Source of the DNA: Pseudomonadota bacterium
GTDB lineage: Bacteria > Desulfobacterota > Desulfarculia > Desulfarculales > Desulfarculaceae
Assembly: GCA_018896025.1 (NCBI GenBank)
Contig: JAHIND010000008.1
Coordinates: forward strand, 1 to 64,000
Length of the DNA stretch: 64,000 nt
Reading direction: 5' to 3'
Under the pieces are notes generated by a model. That model searched no databases, had not been told where the DNA came from, and was given only the letters and a program-made list of their open reading frames with translations. This document shows positions 1 to 8,129 of this stretch, in pieces (the stretch's first letter is position 1; each line of letters begins with the position of its first letter). The position numbers and the translations under genes were made by a program.

Positions 1-41
1 CCTCGCACCCCGAAGCCATGATACAAGAGACTTGTGGACAT
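1..41 (-). mobile_element. 5' end of an ISL3-family transposase gene (runs off left edge)
   Basis: Only the first 13 codons are inside the window. They read MSTSLLYHGFGVR, which resembles from memory the N-terminus of ISL3-type (IS204/IS1001/IS1165) DDE transposases. A strong ribosome binding site, GAGGAGGAG, lies just upstream (about positions 48-56 on the minus strand). The frame points out of the window, in the same direction as the CitE-like gene that precedes it. The IS end should lie between the transposase start and about position 145, where the CitE-like protein stops looking like its family. Identification rests on a short N-terminal match, so it is moderate. Confidence 0.6.
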
Positions 42-961
42 GATGGGGCTCCTCCTCGATGAAAATAGCTAACATCAAAGAGGAAAACCTGATTGTCCAC
101 TTCATTGCAACTCATCCAGGTACCCAAGATCCGGATGAACCTGAATTTGCCGTTCACTTGCAGCACCCCTTGCCCCAATTCCCTGGTTTGCTCAAAGGCC
201 TCGATCACTTTTTGGGCAAAGGCCAGCTCTGCCTGGGCGGGTGAGAAAACCTGGTTGCAGATGTCGATCTGGTTGGGATGGATGCACAACTTGCCGGTAA
301 AGCCCAACTCCCAAGCCCGCCGCGCATCGGACCGGCAGGTGTCCAGATCCTGGAGGTCGTACATGTAGGGGGTGTCGATGGGGCCGGGCAAACCCGCCGC
401 GTGGCTGGCGTTGCTTATCTTGTAGCGGGGGAAGTACAGCTCCCGGCCGTGAGCGCTGAGGGCGATGCCCATGTCGGTGGCGTAGTCTGCGGCCCCGAAG
501 GCGACCATGCAGGCCCGCGGCAATTCGGCCGCCTGGCTGGTGATGGCAAAGGCGTTTTCCAAGGCCAGGGCGGTCTCGATCAGGCACAGCAGGTTGACTG
601 AGAATTCGGGCAGGCCGCCGGCCTTTTCAAGCTTCAGCAGGGCGTCGTTGACGGCGTCTATATCGCGCCTCGTCTCCACCTTGGGCACGAAAAGGGTGCC
701 GAGCTTGTTGCCAGCCAGGGCCTGGAGGTCGTCTTCGAAAAAGGCGGTGCCCCGCGAGTTGCAACGCACCATTATTCTTTGGCCGGGATATTCGGCCAGC
801 TTGTCGCGCACCACCTGGCGGGCCTGGGGCTTTTGCTCCGGCGGCACGGCGTCTTCCAGGTCGATGATCACCGTGTCGGCCTGGGTGGCCATGGCCTTGT
901 CCACCCGGTCGGGCCGGGTGCCGGGCACGAACAGGGCGGTTCTCATGAGGGGAAAGTTCAT
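1..961 (-). pseudogene. CitE-like HpcH/HpaI aldolase family lyase, 3' end probably cut by an IS
   Basis: The protein reads MNFPLMRTALFVPGTRPDRV and then has IDLEDAVPPEQK, LFVPKVET, CLIETALALENA, AFGAADYATDMG and KLCIHPNQID, the ordered motifs of the CitE/malyl-CoA lyase family (Mg-dependent cleavage of a 3-hydroxyacyl-CoA type C-C bond). About 275 codons fit the family. After LQVNGK (near position 145) the sequence FRFIRILGTWMSCNEVDNQ no longer looks like the usual C-terminal helix, although the frame stays open to the left edge. The simplest reading is that an ISL3-type element has replaced the last 15-30 residues. The start ATG lies 3 bp after the HD gene, with GAGG 8 bp upstream. It is the last gene of the alcohol dehydrogenase/acid-CoA ligase operon. 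Whether the protein still works is unclear. Confidence 0.75.
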
Positions 962-964
962 GCC

Positions 965-1555
965 TCAGACCTCGCCCTTGATTTCTTGCTCGATGCGCTC
1001 ATTAAAGCGGCGCATGAACTCCAGGCGCTCCCGCCCCAATTCTTCCGCCTTCTCGGTGTGGAAGGTATCGTCCACCTTGGCAATGATGCTGCGCATGAAA
1101 TCCGGGAACTTGCTTATCTTGCCGTCAAAGGAGCCGTCCTTTAGCCCGCGCACCACCAGGCGCACCACACCGATGGCTCCCAGGTATTCCAGGGCGTCGG
1201 CGTCCTGGCCTATCTTGGCCTCCAGGGTTTGGGGCTCCGGCCCGCCGTAGCGGCTGTGGGCCTGCATCACGTGCAGGGCAGGCTCGATTTTGTCCTCTGA
1301 AAGGCCCGCCTCCCGCAACACCTCCCTGGCCAGGGGGATGCCGGCTTCGAAATGCTTGGGACGGTCCAGCACCACCCCGATGTCATGCACCAGGGCTCCG
1401 GCCACCAAAACCTCCGGATCGGGTTCCAGACCCTGGCTCAGCTTTTGGCTCCAGGTGACCATTCTTTCCACATGGTCCACGCTGGCCACCGGCTCGTCGG
1501 CCAGGACTTCCTTGACCCGCTGGTAGATCTTTTGTTCCGTGGGGTTCAGTTGCAT
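965..1555 (-). CDS. HD-domain protein (probable phosphohydrolase)
   Basis: A 196-residue soluble protein. The HD-domain metal ligands are visible as HVERM near residue 28 and the HD doublet in AGALVHDIGVV near residue 60, followed by HVMQAHSRYG and DADALEYLG. This family hydrolyses phosphate esters or nucleotides, but the substrate cannot be read from the sequence. The start chosen is ATG 1555, which has GAGGA 7 bp upstream; an upstream ATG at 1576 would overlap the preceding gene. It lies between the SucD-like ligase subunit and the CitE-like lyase, spaced by a few bases on the lyase side, so it is co-transcribed with them. Its job in that pathway is not obvious. Confidence 0.85.
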   Translation of the reverse strand: MQLNPTEQKIYQRVKEVLADEPVASVDHVERMVTWSQKLSQGLEPDPEVLVAGALVHDIGVVLDRPKHFEAGIPLAREVLREAGLSEDKIEPALHVMQAHSRYGGPEPQTLEAKIGQDADALEYLGAIGVVRLVVRGLKDGSFDGKISKFPDFMRSIIAKVDDTFHTEKAEELGRERLEFMRRFNERIEQEIKGEV

Positions 1556-1565
1556 TACGGATTCC

Positions 1566-2459
1566 TCACAGCACATCCCTGAGGATGGTCACGATGTCGG
1601 AAAAGGCGTGGGCCACCTTGATGCCCGAGCTTTCCAGCACCTTGATCTTGGATTTGGTGCTGCCCTTTTCGCCCTCCACGATGGTGGCCGCGTGGCCGAA
1701 GCGCATGCCGGGCATGTCGTCCACGAAGCGCCCGGCGATGAAGGCGACGATGGGCATGCTCACCTGGTTGTCGATGACCCATTGGGCCAGTTTTTCCTCG
1801 ATGACCCCGCCCGGCTCGCTGAAGATGACCATGGCTTCGGTGTCAGGGTCCTGGTTGAAGCGCTCGGCCAGGTCCAGGAAGTTGGAGCCCACCACCGGAT
1901 CGCCGCCCACGCTGATGCAGGTGCTCTGGCCGATGCCGTTGGTGGTGAGCAGGTTGGCTATCTCGGTGGTCATGCCGCCGGAGCGCGAGGCGATGCCCAC
2001 CTTGCCCGGCATGTAGGCCTTTTTCACGTCCTCCAACGGCCCTCCGGCCATGCCCAGCTTTACGATGCCCGGCGAAATCAGGCCCAGGGTGTTGGGGCCT
2101 ATCACCGTGGCCCCCTCCTGGCGGGCCAGCTCCAAAAGCTCCACCGTGTCCCGGCGGGGCACCCGTTCGGTGACGATGACCAGCAGCTTGATGCCGTTCA
2201 TCAAGGACTCCAGGGCGGCCTCCTTGACCATCAAGGGAGGCACCGAGATGATCGCCGCATCCGCCGCCTCGTGAGCCATGGCCTGGGCCACGGTGTCGAA
2301 GACCGGCACCGAGTACACGCTCTGGCCCTTCTTGCCCGGCGTGACCCCGGTGACGACCTTGGTGCCGTATTCCTGCATGTCCTTGGTGAAAGAGGCGGCT
2401 TCTCGGCCGGTGATGCCCTGCACCATTACCTTCGTGTCGCTGTTCGCTAAAATCGCCAT
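1566..2459 (-). CDS. acid-CoA ligase (ADP- or GDP-forming), alpha subunit, SucD-like
   Basis: 297 residues, the normal length for a succinyl-CoA synthetase alpha subunit. The CoA-binding Rossmann part carries VQGITGREAASF, and the phosphohistidine site is intact in MRFGHAATIVEG (His256). It pairs with the beta subunit encoded 23 bp upstream to make a dicarboxylate- or hydroxyacid-CoA ligase. The neighbouring CitE-like lyase makes malate thiokinase (MtkAB-type) or a related hydroxyacid-CoA ligase more likely than a TCA-cycle enzyme; that is inference from context. The HD gene starts 11 bp inside its 3' end only if the less likely upstream HD start is used. Confidence 0.88.
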   Translation of the reverse strand: MAILANSDTKVMVQGITGREAASFTKDMQEYGTKVVTGVTPGKKGQSVYSVPVFDTVAQAMAHEAADAAIISVPPLMVKEAALESLMNGIKLLVIVTERVPRRDTVELLELARQEGATVIGPNTLGLISPGIVKLGMAGGPLEDVKKAYMPGKVGIASRSGGMTTEIANLLTTNGIGQSTCISVGGDPVVGSNFLDLAERFNQDPDTEAMVIFSEPGGVIEEKLAQWVIDNQVSMPIVAFIAGRFVDDMPGMRFGHAATIVEGEKGSTKSKIKVLESSGIKVAHAFSDIVTILRDVL

Positions 2460-2482
2460 TGCATCTACTCTCTAGTTGCTCA

Positions 2483-3670
2483 TCAATTAACCGAGGCCGA
2501 CGACACTGCTCTGCCGGCCGCCTGGTCGATGGAGACCGTGCGGTCGCAATAGGGCACGCCATATTTGTCCAAGAGCCGGAACCCTTCTTCTTCCCAAGCG
2601 CCCGGCACCCGGAACACCGCCACGGTTTTGGCGGGGTCTCGGCCGCTCTCCAGGATCCCCTTGATCACCCCCCGGGCCACCAGGTCCACCCGGGTGTTGC
2701 TGACCACGTTCATGATCACCGCGATCTTTTTAACGCCCGGCTTGGACAGGATGTGCTTGGTCAGCTCGGTGACCTTGAATACCGAGGGGTTGCCCCCGAT
2801 CTCGCAGTAGTTGGCCGGTTGCCCGCCGTGCTGGCGCACCGCATCAAAGGCGGTGAGGGATGCCCCGCCGCCGCCGATGATCAGGCCCAGGTTGCCGGGA
2901 AACTCTATGACCCGTCCGGCCACCCCACGGTGATCCATGCTGTCGATCTCCTGGGCCCGGCGCTCGAAGTCGCTGACCTCGCGGCCGCCGGAGAAGCGTC
3001 CCTGCTCTTTTTCGATGGGCGCGATTTCGGGCTGGCGGGGCAGGGCGTCGTCATCCATGTCCAGGTGGCAATCCAAGGCCACCAAGCGGCCGTCGGTGCT
3101 CAGACCCAGGGGGTTGATCTCAGCCAAGGTGGCGTCGCAGTCCAGGAAAACGTCGGCCAGACGCGCGAACAGCGCGCCCAGTTGAATGAGCAGCTTGCCG
3201 GTGACTCCGGCCCGGGAAACCAACTCCCTGCCCAGGAAGGACGGGAAGCGCCTCAGCGGCGAAAAGTGCATCTGCACCACCGCGCCGGGCTCCTCTTTGG
3301 CCAGGGCCTCTATGTCCACCCCGCCTTGGGGCGAGAAGATGGCCACCGGCAGCTTGGCCGCGGTGTCGTAGGTGATGGCCAGGTAGAATTCCTGGCGCAA
3401 CTCGATGGGTTCCTCGATGAGTATCTTGGTGGCGGTGTAGTCGCGGATGGGCGTGGCCAGCAGATGCTCGAAATGCTCCCGCATCTCCTGGGGCGTTTGG
3501 GCCGTCAGGATGCCGCCCGCCTTGCCCCGCCCGCCCATGGGTATCTGTGCTTTGAGCACTGCCGGGGGGGAGAAGGTAAGTTTCTGGCCCGCGGAGAAAG
3601 CCTCCCCCGCAGGCACGGGGATGGAGTGCTTTTTCAGGATTTGCTTGGCTTCGTGTTCAAGAAGTCTCAT
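2483..3670 (-). CDS. acid-CoA ligase (ADP- or GDP-forming), beta subunit, SucC-like
   Basis: 395 residues. The N-terminal ATP-grasp domain begins MRLLEHEAKQILKKHSIPVP and has the nucleotide-binding stretch QIPMGGRGKAGGI; metal ligands are in DCDATLAEINPLG. The C-terminal flavodoxin-like half has IIGGGGASLTAFDAV, YCEIGGNPS and IMNVVSNTRVDLVA. These are the standard features of SucC/MtkA-type beta subunits. GAGGG lies 5 bp before the ATG. It precedes the alpha subunit in the usual beta-alpha order. The acid used is not determined by sequence; with the CitE-like lyase downstream, a hydroxydicarboxylate such as malate or a methylated analogue is a reasonable guess. Confidence 0.88.
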   Translation of the reverse strand: MRLLEHEAKQILKKHSIPVPAGEAFSAGQKLTFSPPAVLKAQIPMGGRGKAGGILTAQTPQEMREHFEHLLATPIRDYTATKILIEEPIELRQEFYLAITYDTAAKLPVAIFSPQGGVDIEALAKEEPGAVVQMHFSPLRRFPSFLGRELVSRAGVTGKLLIQLGALFARLADVFLDCDATLAEINPLGLSTDGRLVALDCHLDMDDDALPRQPEIAPIEKEQGRFSGGREVSDFERRAQEIDSMDHRGVAGRVIEFPGNLGLIIGGGGASLTAFDAVRQHGGQPANYCEIGGNPSVFKVTELTKHILSKPGVKKIAVIMNVVSNTRVDLVARGVIKGILESGRDPAKTVAVFRVPGAWEEEGFRLLDKYGVPYCDRTVSIDQAAGRAVSSASVN

Positions 3671-3917
3671 TTTTCCCTCTAGCCGATGGCAAGCTGTTGA
3701 TTGCTCGCAGTTGTTGAATGCCCATTGGCATGAAAATCCATTGATCTCGGGAGGAGGGCCGATCGTGGCGAGGCCCGGCTCCGCTCAGTCCCCGTCAAAC
3801 AAGGCGATAATCCCCGTACGATGCTCGCAAGGCATGCCGCGTTGCCAATCCCGCCGCCCGGCCGACATGGCCGGAGACGCCACGAGGCAAGCCCGCAGGG
3901 CTCACCCCATGGGCTGC
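3671..3917. other. 247-bp spacer inside the alcohol dehydrogenase operon
   Basis: No coding frame with a recognisable product was found here. The spacer separates the alcohol dehydrogenase from the ligase genes on the same strand. I saw no clear terminator or sigma-70 promoter, so it could hold an internal promoter or be a remnant of a lost gene. Confidence 0.4.
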
Positions 3918-5075
3918 CTAGAAAGCCGCGTAGAAAATTTCTTCAACGTCCTGCAGAGTCAAGTCCCTGGGAGTGTTGCCCAACAAACGGCGCTCTCCGT
4001 GAGCCGCCACCGACCATTGGGGCACCAGGGACTTGTCGGCCTTGATGTCGGAGAGGGTGGTGGGCAGCCTGACGGCCTTCATAAGTTGCTCGATGGCGTC
4101 CAAGGCAGCGTCTCTGGCCTCCCACTGGGTCATGTCCTTGGTGTCCACCCCCATGGCCTGGGCCATGTTGGCGAATTTGTCCATGCAGGCCAGGGACTCC
4201 AGGCGCAGGGTTTCGCACAGGACCACGGTCATGGACTTGCCGTGGGCCAGGTGGTACTCGGCGCCCAAGGGGTAGGCCAGGGCGTGCACCGCGCCGGCCC
4301 CCGCGTTGTTCAGGACGATGCCCGCCAGGAAGCTGCCCATGGACATGTTGTAGCGGGCCTGAAGGTTACCGGGAGCGGCAAAGGCGGTTCCCAGGTTGCT
4401 GTAGACCTGGGCGATGGATTTAAGGGCCAGGTCGTCGGTCAGGGGGGAAGCGTTGACCGCGATATAGGCTTCGATGCCGTGAATCAGGGCGTCGATGCCG
4501 GTGTCGGCGGTGACCGACTGGGGCAGGCTCAGGGTGAGGCGGGGGTCCACGATGGCCACGTCGGCCAAAATGTTTTGCGCGGCAACCACCTTTTTGAGGT
4601 TGGCCTGTTTGTCGGTGAACACCGCCATGCGGGTGACCTCGGAGCCGGTGCCGGAGGTGGTGGTCACCATGATGGTGGGCTTTCCACGCTTGGGGATTTG
4701 GTCCACGCCAAAGAAGTTTTGCACCGAGCCCTGGTTGGTCATCATGGCCGAAACCACCTTGGCCATGTCCATGGAGCTGCCGCCGCCCAAGCCCACGAAC
4801 ACGTCGAAGTCGCCCGCCCGGGCTATGTCCGCGGCCCGGTTCAGGGTCTCTATGGAAGGCTCGGGTTCCACCTCCTCAAAGGACTGGTAGGACAGCCCCG
4901 CACCCTCTAGGACGTCGTAGATTTGCTGGGCCACCCCGGCTTTGGCCACTCCCGCGTCGCACAGGACCATGACCTTGCCCGCCCCCAGGCGCTTGGCTTC
5001 CTCACCCAGTTGCTTGACGGTGTCGATGCCAAAATGAACTACATCGGGAACCCTGAATTTTAGTTGGCGCCACAC
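3918..5075 (-). CDS. iron-containing (group III) alcohol dehydrogenase
   Basis: With the GTG start at 5075 the protein has 385 residues, normal for this family; AGGGGAG lies 7 bp upstream. The open frame continues to an ATG at 5237, but the extra 54 residues are unlike the family. NAD-binding GLGGGSSMDMAK is near residues 95-106. The four iron ligands are in place: Asp195 and His199 (TGIDALIHGIEAY), His264 (AVHALAYPLG) and His278 (HLAHGK). It oxidises or reduces an alcohol/aldehyde or hydroxyacid with NAD. It is the first gene of the operon leading to the acid-CoA ligase and CitE-like lyase. The promoter at 5289-5318 carries a palindrome shared with the GntR gene at 8213. Confidence 0.88.
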   Translation of the reverse strand: MWRQLKFRVPDVVHFGIDTVKQLGEEAKRLGAGKVMVLCDAGVAKAGVAQQIYDVLEGAGLSYQSFEEVEPEPSIETLNRAADIARAGDFDVFVGLGGGSSMDMAKVVSAMMTNQGSVQNFFGVDQIPKRGKPTIMVTTTSGTGSEVTRMAVFTDKQANLKKVVAAQNILADVAIVDPRLTLSLPQSVTADTGIDALIHGIEAYIAVNASPLTDDLALKSIAQVYSNLGTAFAAPGNLQARYNMSMGSFLAGIVLNNAGAGAVHALAYPLGAEYHLAHGKSMTVVLCETLRLESLACMDKFANMAQAMGVDTKDMTQWEARDAALDAIEQLMKAVRLPTTLSDIKADKSLVPQWSVAAHGERRLLGNTPRDLTLQDVEEIFYAAF

Positions 5076-5280
5076 GGTATTGCTCCCCTGCGTATATGCA
5101 TCAAAAGTGAACGCTCTCAACCGCGACCGCTCGATAGGTATTGCTGGTTTTGCCCGGTGACGCGCAGTGGGGGCGATGGAAGCCGCCTCCGGCCCACGAT
5201 TAAATCCAACGTGCTGTTTTAGATCATTGGTGAGCATTCGAAACGATGCATTACGTCGGCAAAACTCTATCTACGGTATG

Positions 5281-5290
5281 TTGTCGACAG
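5281..5290. promoter_or_regulatory. candidate operator, TTGTCGACAG
   Basis: Nine of ten bases match the perfect palindrome TTGTCGACAA in the GntR promoter at 8138. The site overlaps the -10 box of the minus-strand promoter of the alcohol dehydrogenase operon, a position suited to repression. Confidence 0.5.
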
Positions 5291-5318
5291 TCTACTTAGG
5301 CGGGTTTTTGTTTGTCAA
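5289..5318 (-). promoter_or_regulatory. sigma-70 type promoter of the alcohol dehydrogenase operon
   Basis: On the minus strand a consensus -35 box TTGACA (5313-5318) is followed after 18 bp by TAGACT (5289-5294). The surroundings are much more AT-rich than the coding DNA. The distance to the GTG start at 5075 implies a leader of about 200 nt. Confidence 0.55.
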
Positions 5319-5734
5319 GCGCGAAATCGGCCCGCCAAATATATTTGTTGTTTGGCCCTTCATAATATTGATTTACTGGAGTAAGGCGTATTACAACTAC
5401 TGGTAATTAAATACAAATAACAGATAATTAATAAAATTATGCCGTTTGGAAACGGCCTTTAAAATCGCTCTTTGGCGGGCAGGATACTTGCCCGTTGTGA
5501 ACAAATGGATATGGGTGGCCAACTGCTTCCTTGCAGCCGGCAATTGGTCGTCATGGCCAAGTTGGGCTTGTTGTCTGCCGGCGAGGAAAGGCCGGGACAC
5601 GGCGCGTTGAGGGCCTGGGACGGGAGGGTATAAGGCGGTTGGCTTCACGGCGCGAACCGGAGGCGGCCTGGAAACATGCCCAGCGACTGGGGTGGCAGCG
5701 TTGGGCCCAGGCTCGCCCTGAGGGGATGACGAAT
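5319..5734. other. intergenic region without a recognisable gene
   Basis: About 415 bp between the alcohol dehydrogenase promoter and the hairpin behind the TAXI gene. The part at 5340-5480 is AT-rich, unlike its surroundings. Short open frames on both strands give low-complexity Arg/Pro/Gly-rich products with no recognisable motif, and I do not call any of them. Confidence 0.5.
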
Positions 5735-5773
5735 CCCCGCCGGGCGGCACAGGTGCGGCACCGTCCGGCGGGG
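5735..5773 (-). terminator. GC-rich hairpin after the TAXI gene
   Basis: The arms CCCCGCCGG (5735-5743) and CCGGCGGGG (5765-5773) are a perfect 9-bp inverted repeat, 9 bp beyond the TAXI stop codon. There is no run of T after it, so it may act as an mRNA 3' end stabiliser or a weak terminator. Confidence 0.45.
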
Positions 5774-5781
5774 AGGTGATG

Positions 5782-6933
5782 TTACTTGGCCAGAGCCTCG
5801 GCCCTTATCTTGAGCCAGAACTCCTCGAACTTCTTTTCCTTGATTTTCTTGGCTGTCTTTTCCTCCAGGGCCTTTTCCCAGGCGGCCTGAAGCTTCTTCA
5901 TATGAGCCACGCGCTCGTCGTTCCAGGCCTGGGCTTCGGCGGTCCACACGCCCTTTTCCTTGAGGTAGCGGATGGCGCCCTCGTGGAAGGGGGCGTCCGC
6001 CGGGGGCACGCCGGAGTCCTTGATGGCCCACAGTGGCATCACCTTGTGTGCGCCCTTGTACAGGTCAAAGGTCTCGTCCATGGCCTTGGCCATGTTGTAG
6101 ACCCAGTCTGGGTCCTTGTCCGCGTACACCGTGATCTGGGGATAGCGGTAAGCGGGCAACCAGATGGGCTTGTCCGGGGTTATGCCCGCGCCAATGGTCT
6201 CCTGGAAGGGGGTGAGGTAGGGGGCCAGTTTGACCATGCGCTTCCAACCGTCCTTGTCGTCCGGAGGGAAAGGCAGCCAGTGCAGGCCCCGGGGCGAGGT
6301 CTCCAACTCGTACATGAGCGAGGCGCTGGTGATCACCACTGCGGCGTCGGTCTTGCCTTCGATCAGGCCGCGGCAGGCGGCGCCGTAGCTGGGGAACTCC
6401 ACCTTTTTGACGTCGTTCCAGGTGAGCCCGCCGAAGGCCAGGAAGGCGGTCATCTTGACGTTGAGGGTGGGCGCGCCGGGGACGTAGGTGATGCGCTTGC
6501 CCTTGAGGTCCTTGACCAGCTTGATGCCGGACTCTTTCGTGGTGGCCACGGCGATTGAAGAGGGATGGGCCAGAACCAGGCGGAGATCCTGGGGGCCCCA
6601 CTGCACGGTGGCGAAGTCGTAGAGGCCCTCAGCCGCGAAATACACCTCGCTGGCCAGGAAGCCGCAAGCCACCCGGTTGGCGGCCAAGGGCATCATGCGG
6701 CCGATGGAGGTTCCCGAGGGAAGCAGCCTTATTCTGGTGCCGAACTTTCTGGAAAAGGCGTCGGCGATGGCCGAGGCCTGCATGTAGCCGGAGGCTCCTA
6801 CGTCATAGCAGCTCCACACCATGGACTTGGGGAGTTTCGCCTCGGAGGCGCTCGCCCCCGGTGCGGCGATGAAGGCAACCAACGCCGCCATCAGTGAAAG
6901 CAATAAAATCTTTTTCAACTTTGGTAAAAACAT
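5782..6933 (-). CDS. TAXI family TRAP transporter solute-binding protein
   Basis: 383 residues from the ATG at 6933, which has AGGAGGTAGAGGAT directly upstream; an ATG at 6984 would only add a non-signal extension. Residues 1-30 form a signal peptide (KLKKILLLSLMAALVAFIAA, then ASA-SE). The mature part has SCYDVGASGYMQASAIADAF, LPSGTSIGRMMPL and LVKDLKGKRITYVPG, typical of TAXI periplasmic binding proteins that feed TRAP importers. The C-terminal 60 residues are Lys/Glu rich. No TRAP membrane component (fused DctQM) is anywhere in the window, so this is an orphan binding protein here. It lies between the IclR regulator and the alcohol dehydrogenase operon, all on the same strand. Confidence 0.85.
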   Translation of the reverse strand: MFLPKLKKILLLSLMAALVAFIAAPGASASEAKLPKSMVWSCYDVGASGYMQASAIADAFSRKFGTRIRLLPSGTSIGRMMPLAANRVACGFLASEVYFAAEGLYDFATVQWGPQDLRLVLAHPSSIAVATTKESGIKLVKDLKGKRITYVPGAPTLNVKMTAFLAFGGLTWNDVKKVEFPSYGAACRGLIEGKTDAAVVITSASLMYELETSPRGLHWLPFPPDDKDGWKRMVKLAPYLTPFQETIGAGITPDKPIWLPAYRYPQITVYADKDPDWVYNMAKAMDETFDLYKGAHKVMPLWAIKDSGVPPADAPFHEGAIRYLKEKGVWTAEAQAWNDERVAHMKKLQAAWEKALEEKTAKKIKEKKFEEFWLKIRAEALAK

Positions 6934-7182
6934 ATCCTCTACCTCCTGATTATTGACAACACGACACTGGACGCCGGCCGCCATGCCGGAACGATTCCTG
7001 CGCGGATATTCGCAGCGCCGTGCCTCCTATTGCGGGACCTGACAGGTCGATACCTTGAGTTCTTTCAAAAACCCCTGAGCTTCACGCTGGTGTCGGCTAT
7101 ATGATTATTAATATGATTAAAATATAAATTAGTAAAAATTTTGCATTATTTTCGGGTTTGGTTGCGGCAACTCTCCTGGTTT

Positions 7183-7971
7183 CTATTGGGTAATTTTAGG
7201 GTACGGGCCCTCGTAACCGAGCCCTTGGGATATCTGCAGGCCTACTTCGAAAAAAGCCGCCATGGAGGCGTTGAGCTTGCCCTTGTTGCCCCTGTCCTTG
7301 ATGGGCACGGACAGCCCGGCCGCGGCGGCGACCTTGCCCCGCCCGTCGATTAAGGGGATGCCGATGGAATACAGGTCCAGGGAAAATTCCTGGTTGGAGA
7401 TCGAATAGCCCCTTTTTCTGATCCTAGCGAATTCTTGGATGAGGGCCTTTGGGTCGGTGATGGTCTTGGGGGTCACCTTGGTCAGCACGATGCTGTCCAA
7501 GAAATCATCCAGCTTGTCCTCGGGCAGGCTGGACAATAGTACTTTTCCGGTAGCCGAGCAATGGGGCGGGAGCTTGGAGCCGGTGTAGATGGCGTAGGGG
7601 AGATACCTGGCTCTTTCCTTGCGGTAAATCACCAATATCTCGTTGCCCTCGATGACGCTCAGGGTGACGCTGTAGCCCAGTTGGTCGGAAATTTTTTCCA
7701 GATGGGACTGGGCCTGCTTGTAAAGGTTGTCCTTCTGCAAAAGCTGGAAGCTCAGGGACAACACTTTGTTGCCCGGAACGTAGCGCTTGCCTTCGATTCT
7801 CTTGAGGTAGCCCAAGCCCAGGAGGGTGTTGATGAGCCGCTGGGCGGTGGTCTTGGTATGCCCCAGGTCGTTGGCGATTTCGGTGAGGGTGAGGGGGTCG
7901 GCCGAACGTACCAACAGCTCCAAAAGGGCGAACCCCTTGACCACTGATTTGATGTTTTGCTCGTTACTCAA
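7183..7971 (-). CDS. IclR family transcriptional regulator
   Basis: 262 residues. The N-terminal winged helix is at about residues 8-70, with LTLTEIANDLGHTKTTAQRL as the recognition part. The C-terminal effector domain follows, with LSVIEGNEILVIYRKE, LPPHCSATGKVLLSSLPEDKL, ISNQEFSLDLYSIGIPLIDG and AAAGLSVPI, matching the IclR ligand domain. Such proteins usually sense an organic acid. Its own promoter (7999-8028) carries a perfect 15-bp palindrome overlapping the -10 box, so autoregulation is likely. Downstream on the same strand is the TAXI binding protein, a plausible target. Confidence 0.9.
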   Translation of the reverse strand: MSNEQNIKSVVKGFALLELLVRSADPLTLTEIANDLGHTKTTAQRLINTLLGLGYLKRIEGKRYVPGNKVLSLSFQLLQKDNLYKQAQSHLEKISDQLGYSVTLSVIEGNEILVIYRKERARYLPYAIYTGSKLPPHCSATGKVLLSSLPEDKLDDFLDSIVLTKVTPKTITDPKALIQEFARIRKRGYSISNQEFSLDLYSIGIPLIDGRGKVAAAAGLSVPIKDRGNKGKLNASMAAFFEVGLQISQGLGYEGPYPKITQ

Positions 7972-7987
7972 TGCGTTACACCTTCAC

Positions 7988-8002
7988 GTATTACGTTAAT
8001 AC
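7988..8002. promoter_or_regulatory. candidate IclR operator, perfect 15-bp palindrome
   Basis: GTATTA-CGT-TAATAC lies 17 bp upstream of the IclR start codon and overlaps its -10 box. IclR-family operators are often AT-rich inverted repeats of this size. No second copy was spotted in the window. Confidence 0.55.
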
Positions 8003-8028
8003 TATTATTTGGGGCCGATTGTTGTCAA
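7999..8028 (-). promoter_or_regulatory. sigma-70 type promoter of the IclR gene
   Basis: On the minus strand TTGACA (8023-8028) is followed after 18 bp by TAGTAT (7999-8004), about 28 bp before the IclR start codon. Confidence 0.6.
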
Positions 8029-8129
8029 GGCTGCAGGCGCACCGGAACCGGCAAGCGGGACGCTCCGCCAGGTGCCGCCGGGCCGGTCCGCGCCGATCAA
8101 TTCCCGGCTGAACGAGGGGCAAAATGACC

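Noticed and set aside
2459..3682. Plus-strand frame of 407 codons opposite the SucC-like gene
   Set aside because: No motif, and composition typical of an antisense shadow; the minus-strand protein has all SucC features.
5397..5779. Short open frames in the gap behind the TAXI gene
   Set aside because: Products are Arg/Pro-rich without motifs, without good ribosome sites, and lie in a region with promoter and hairpin signals.
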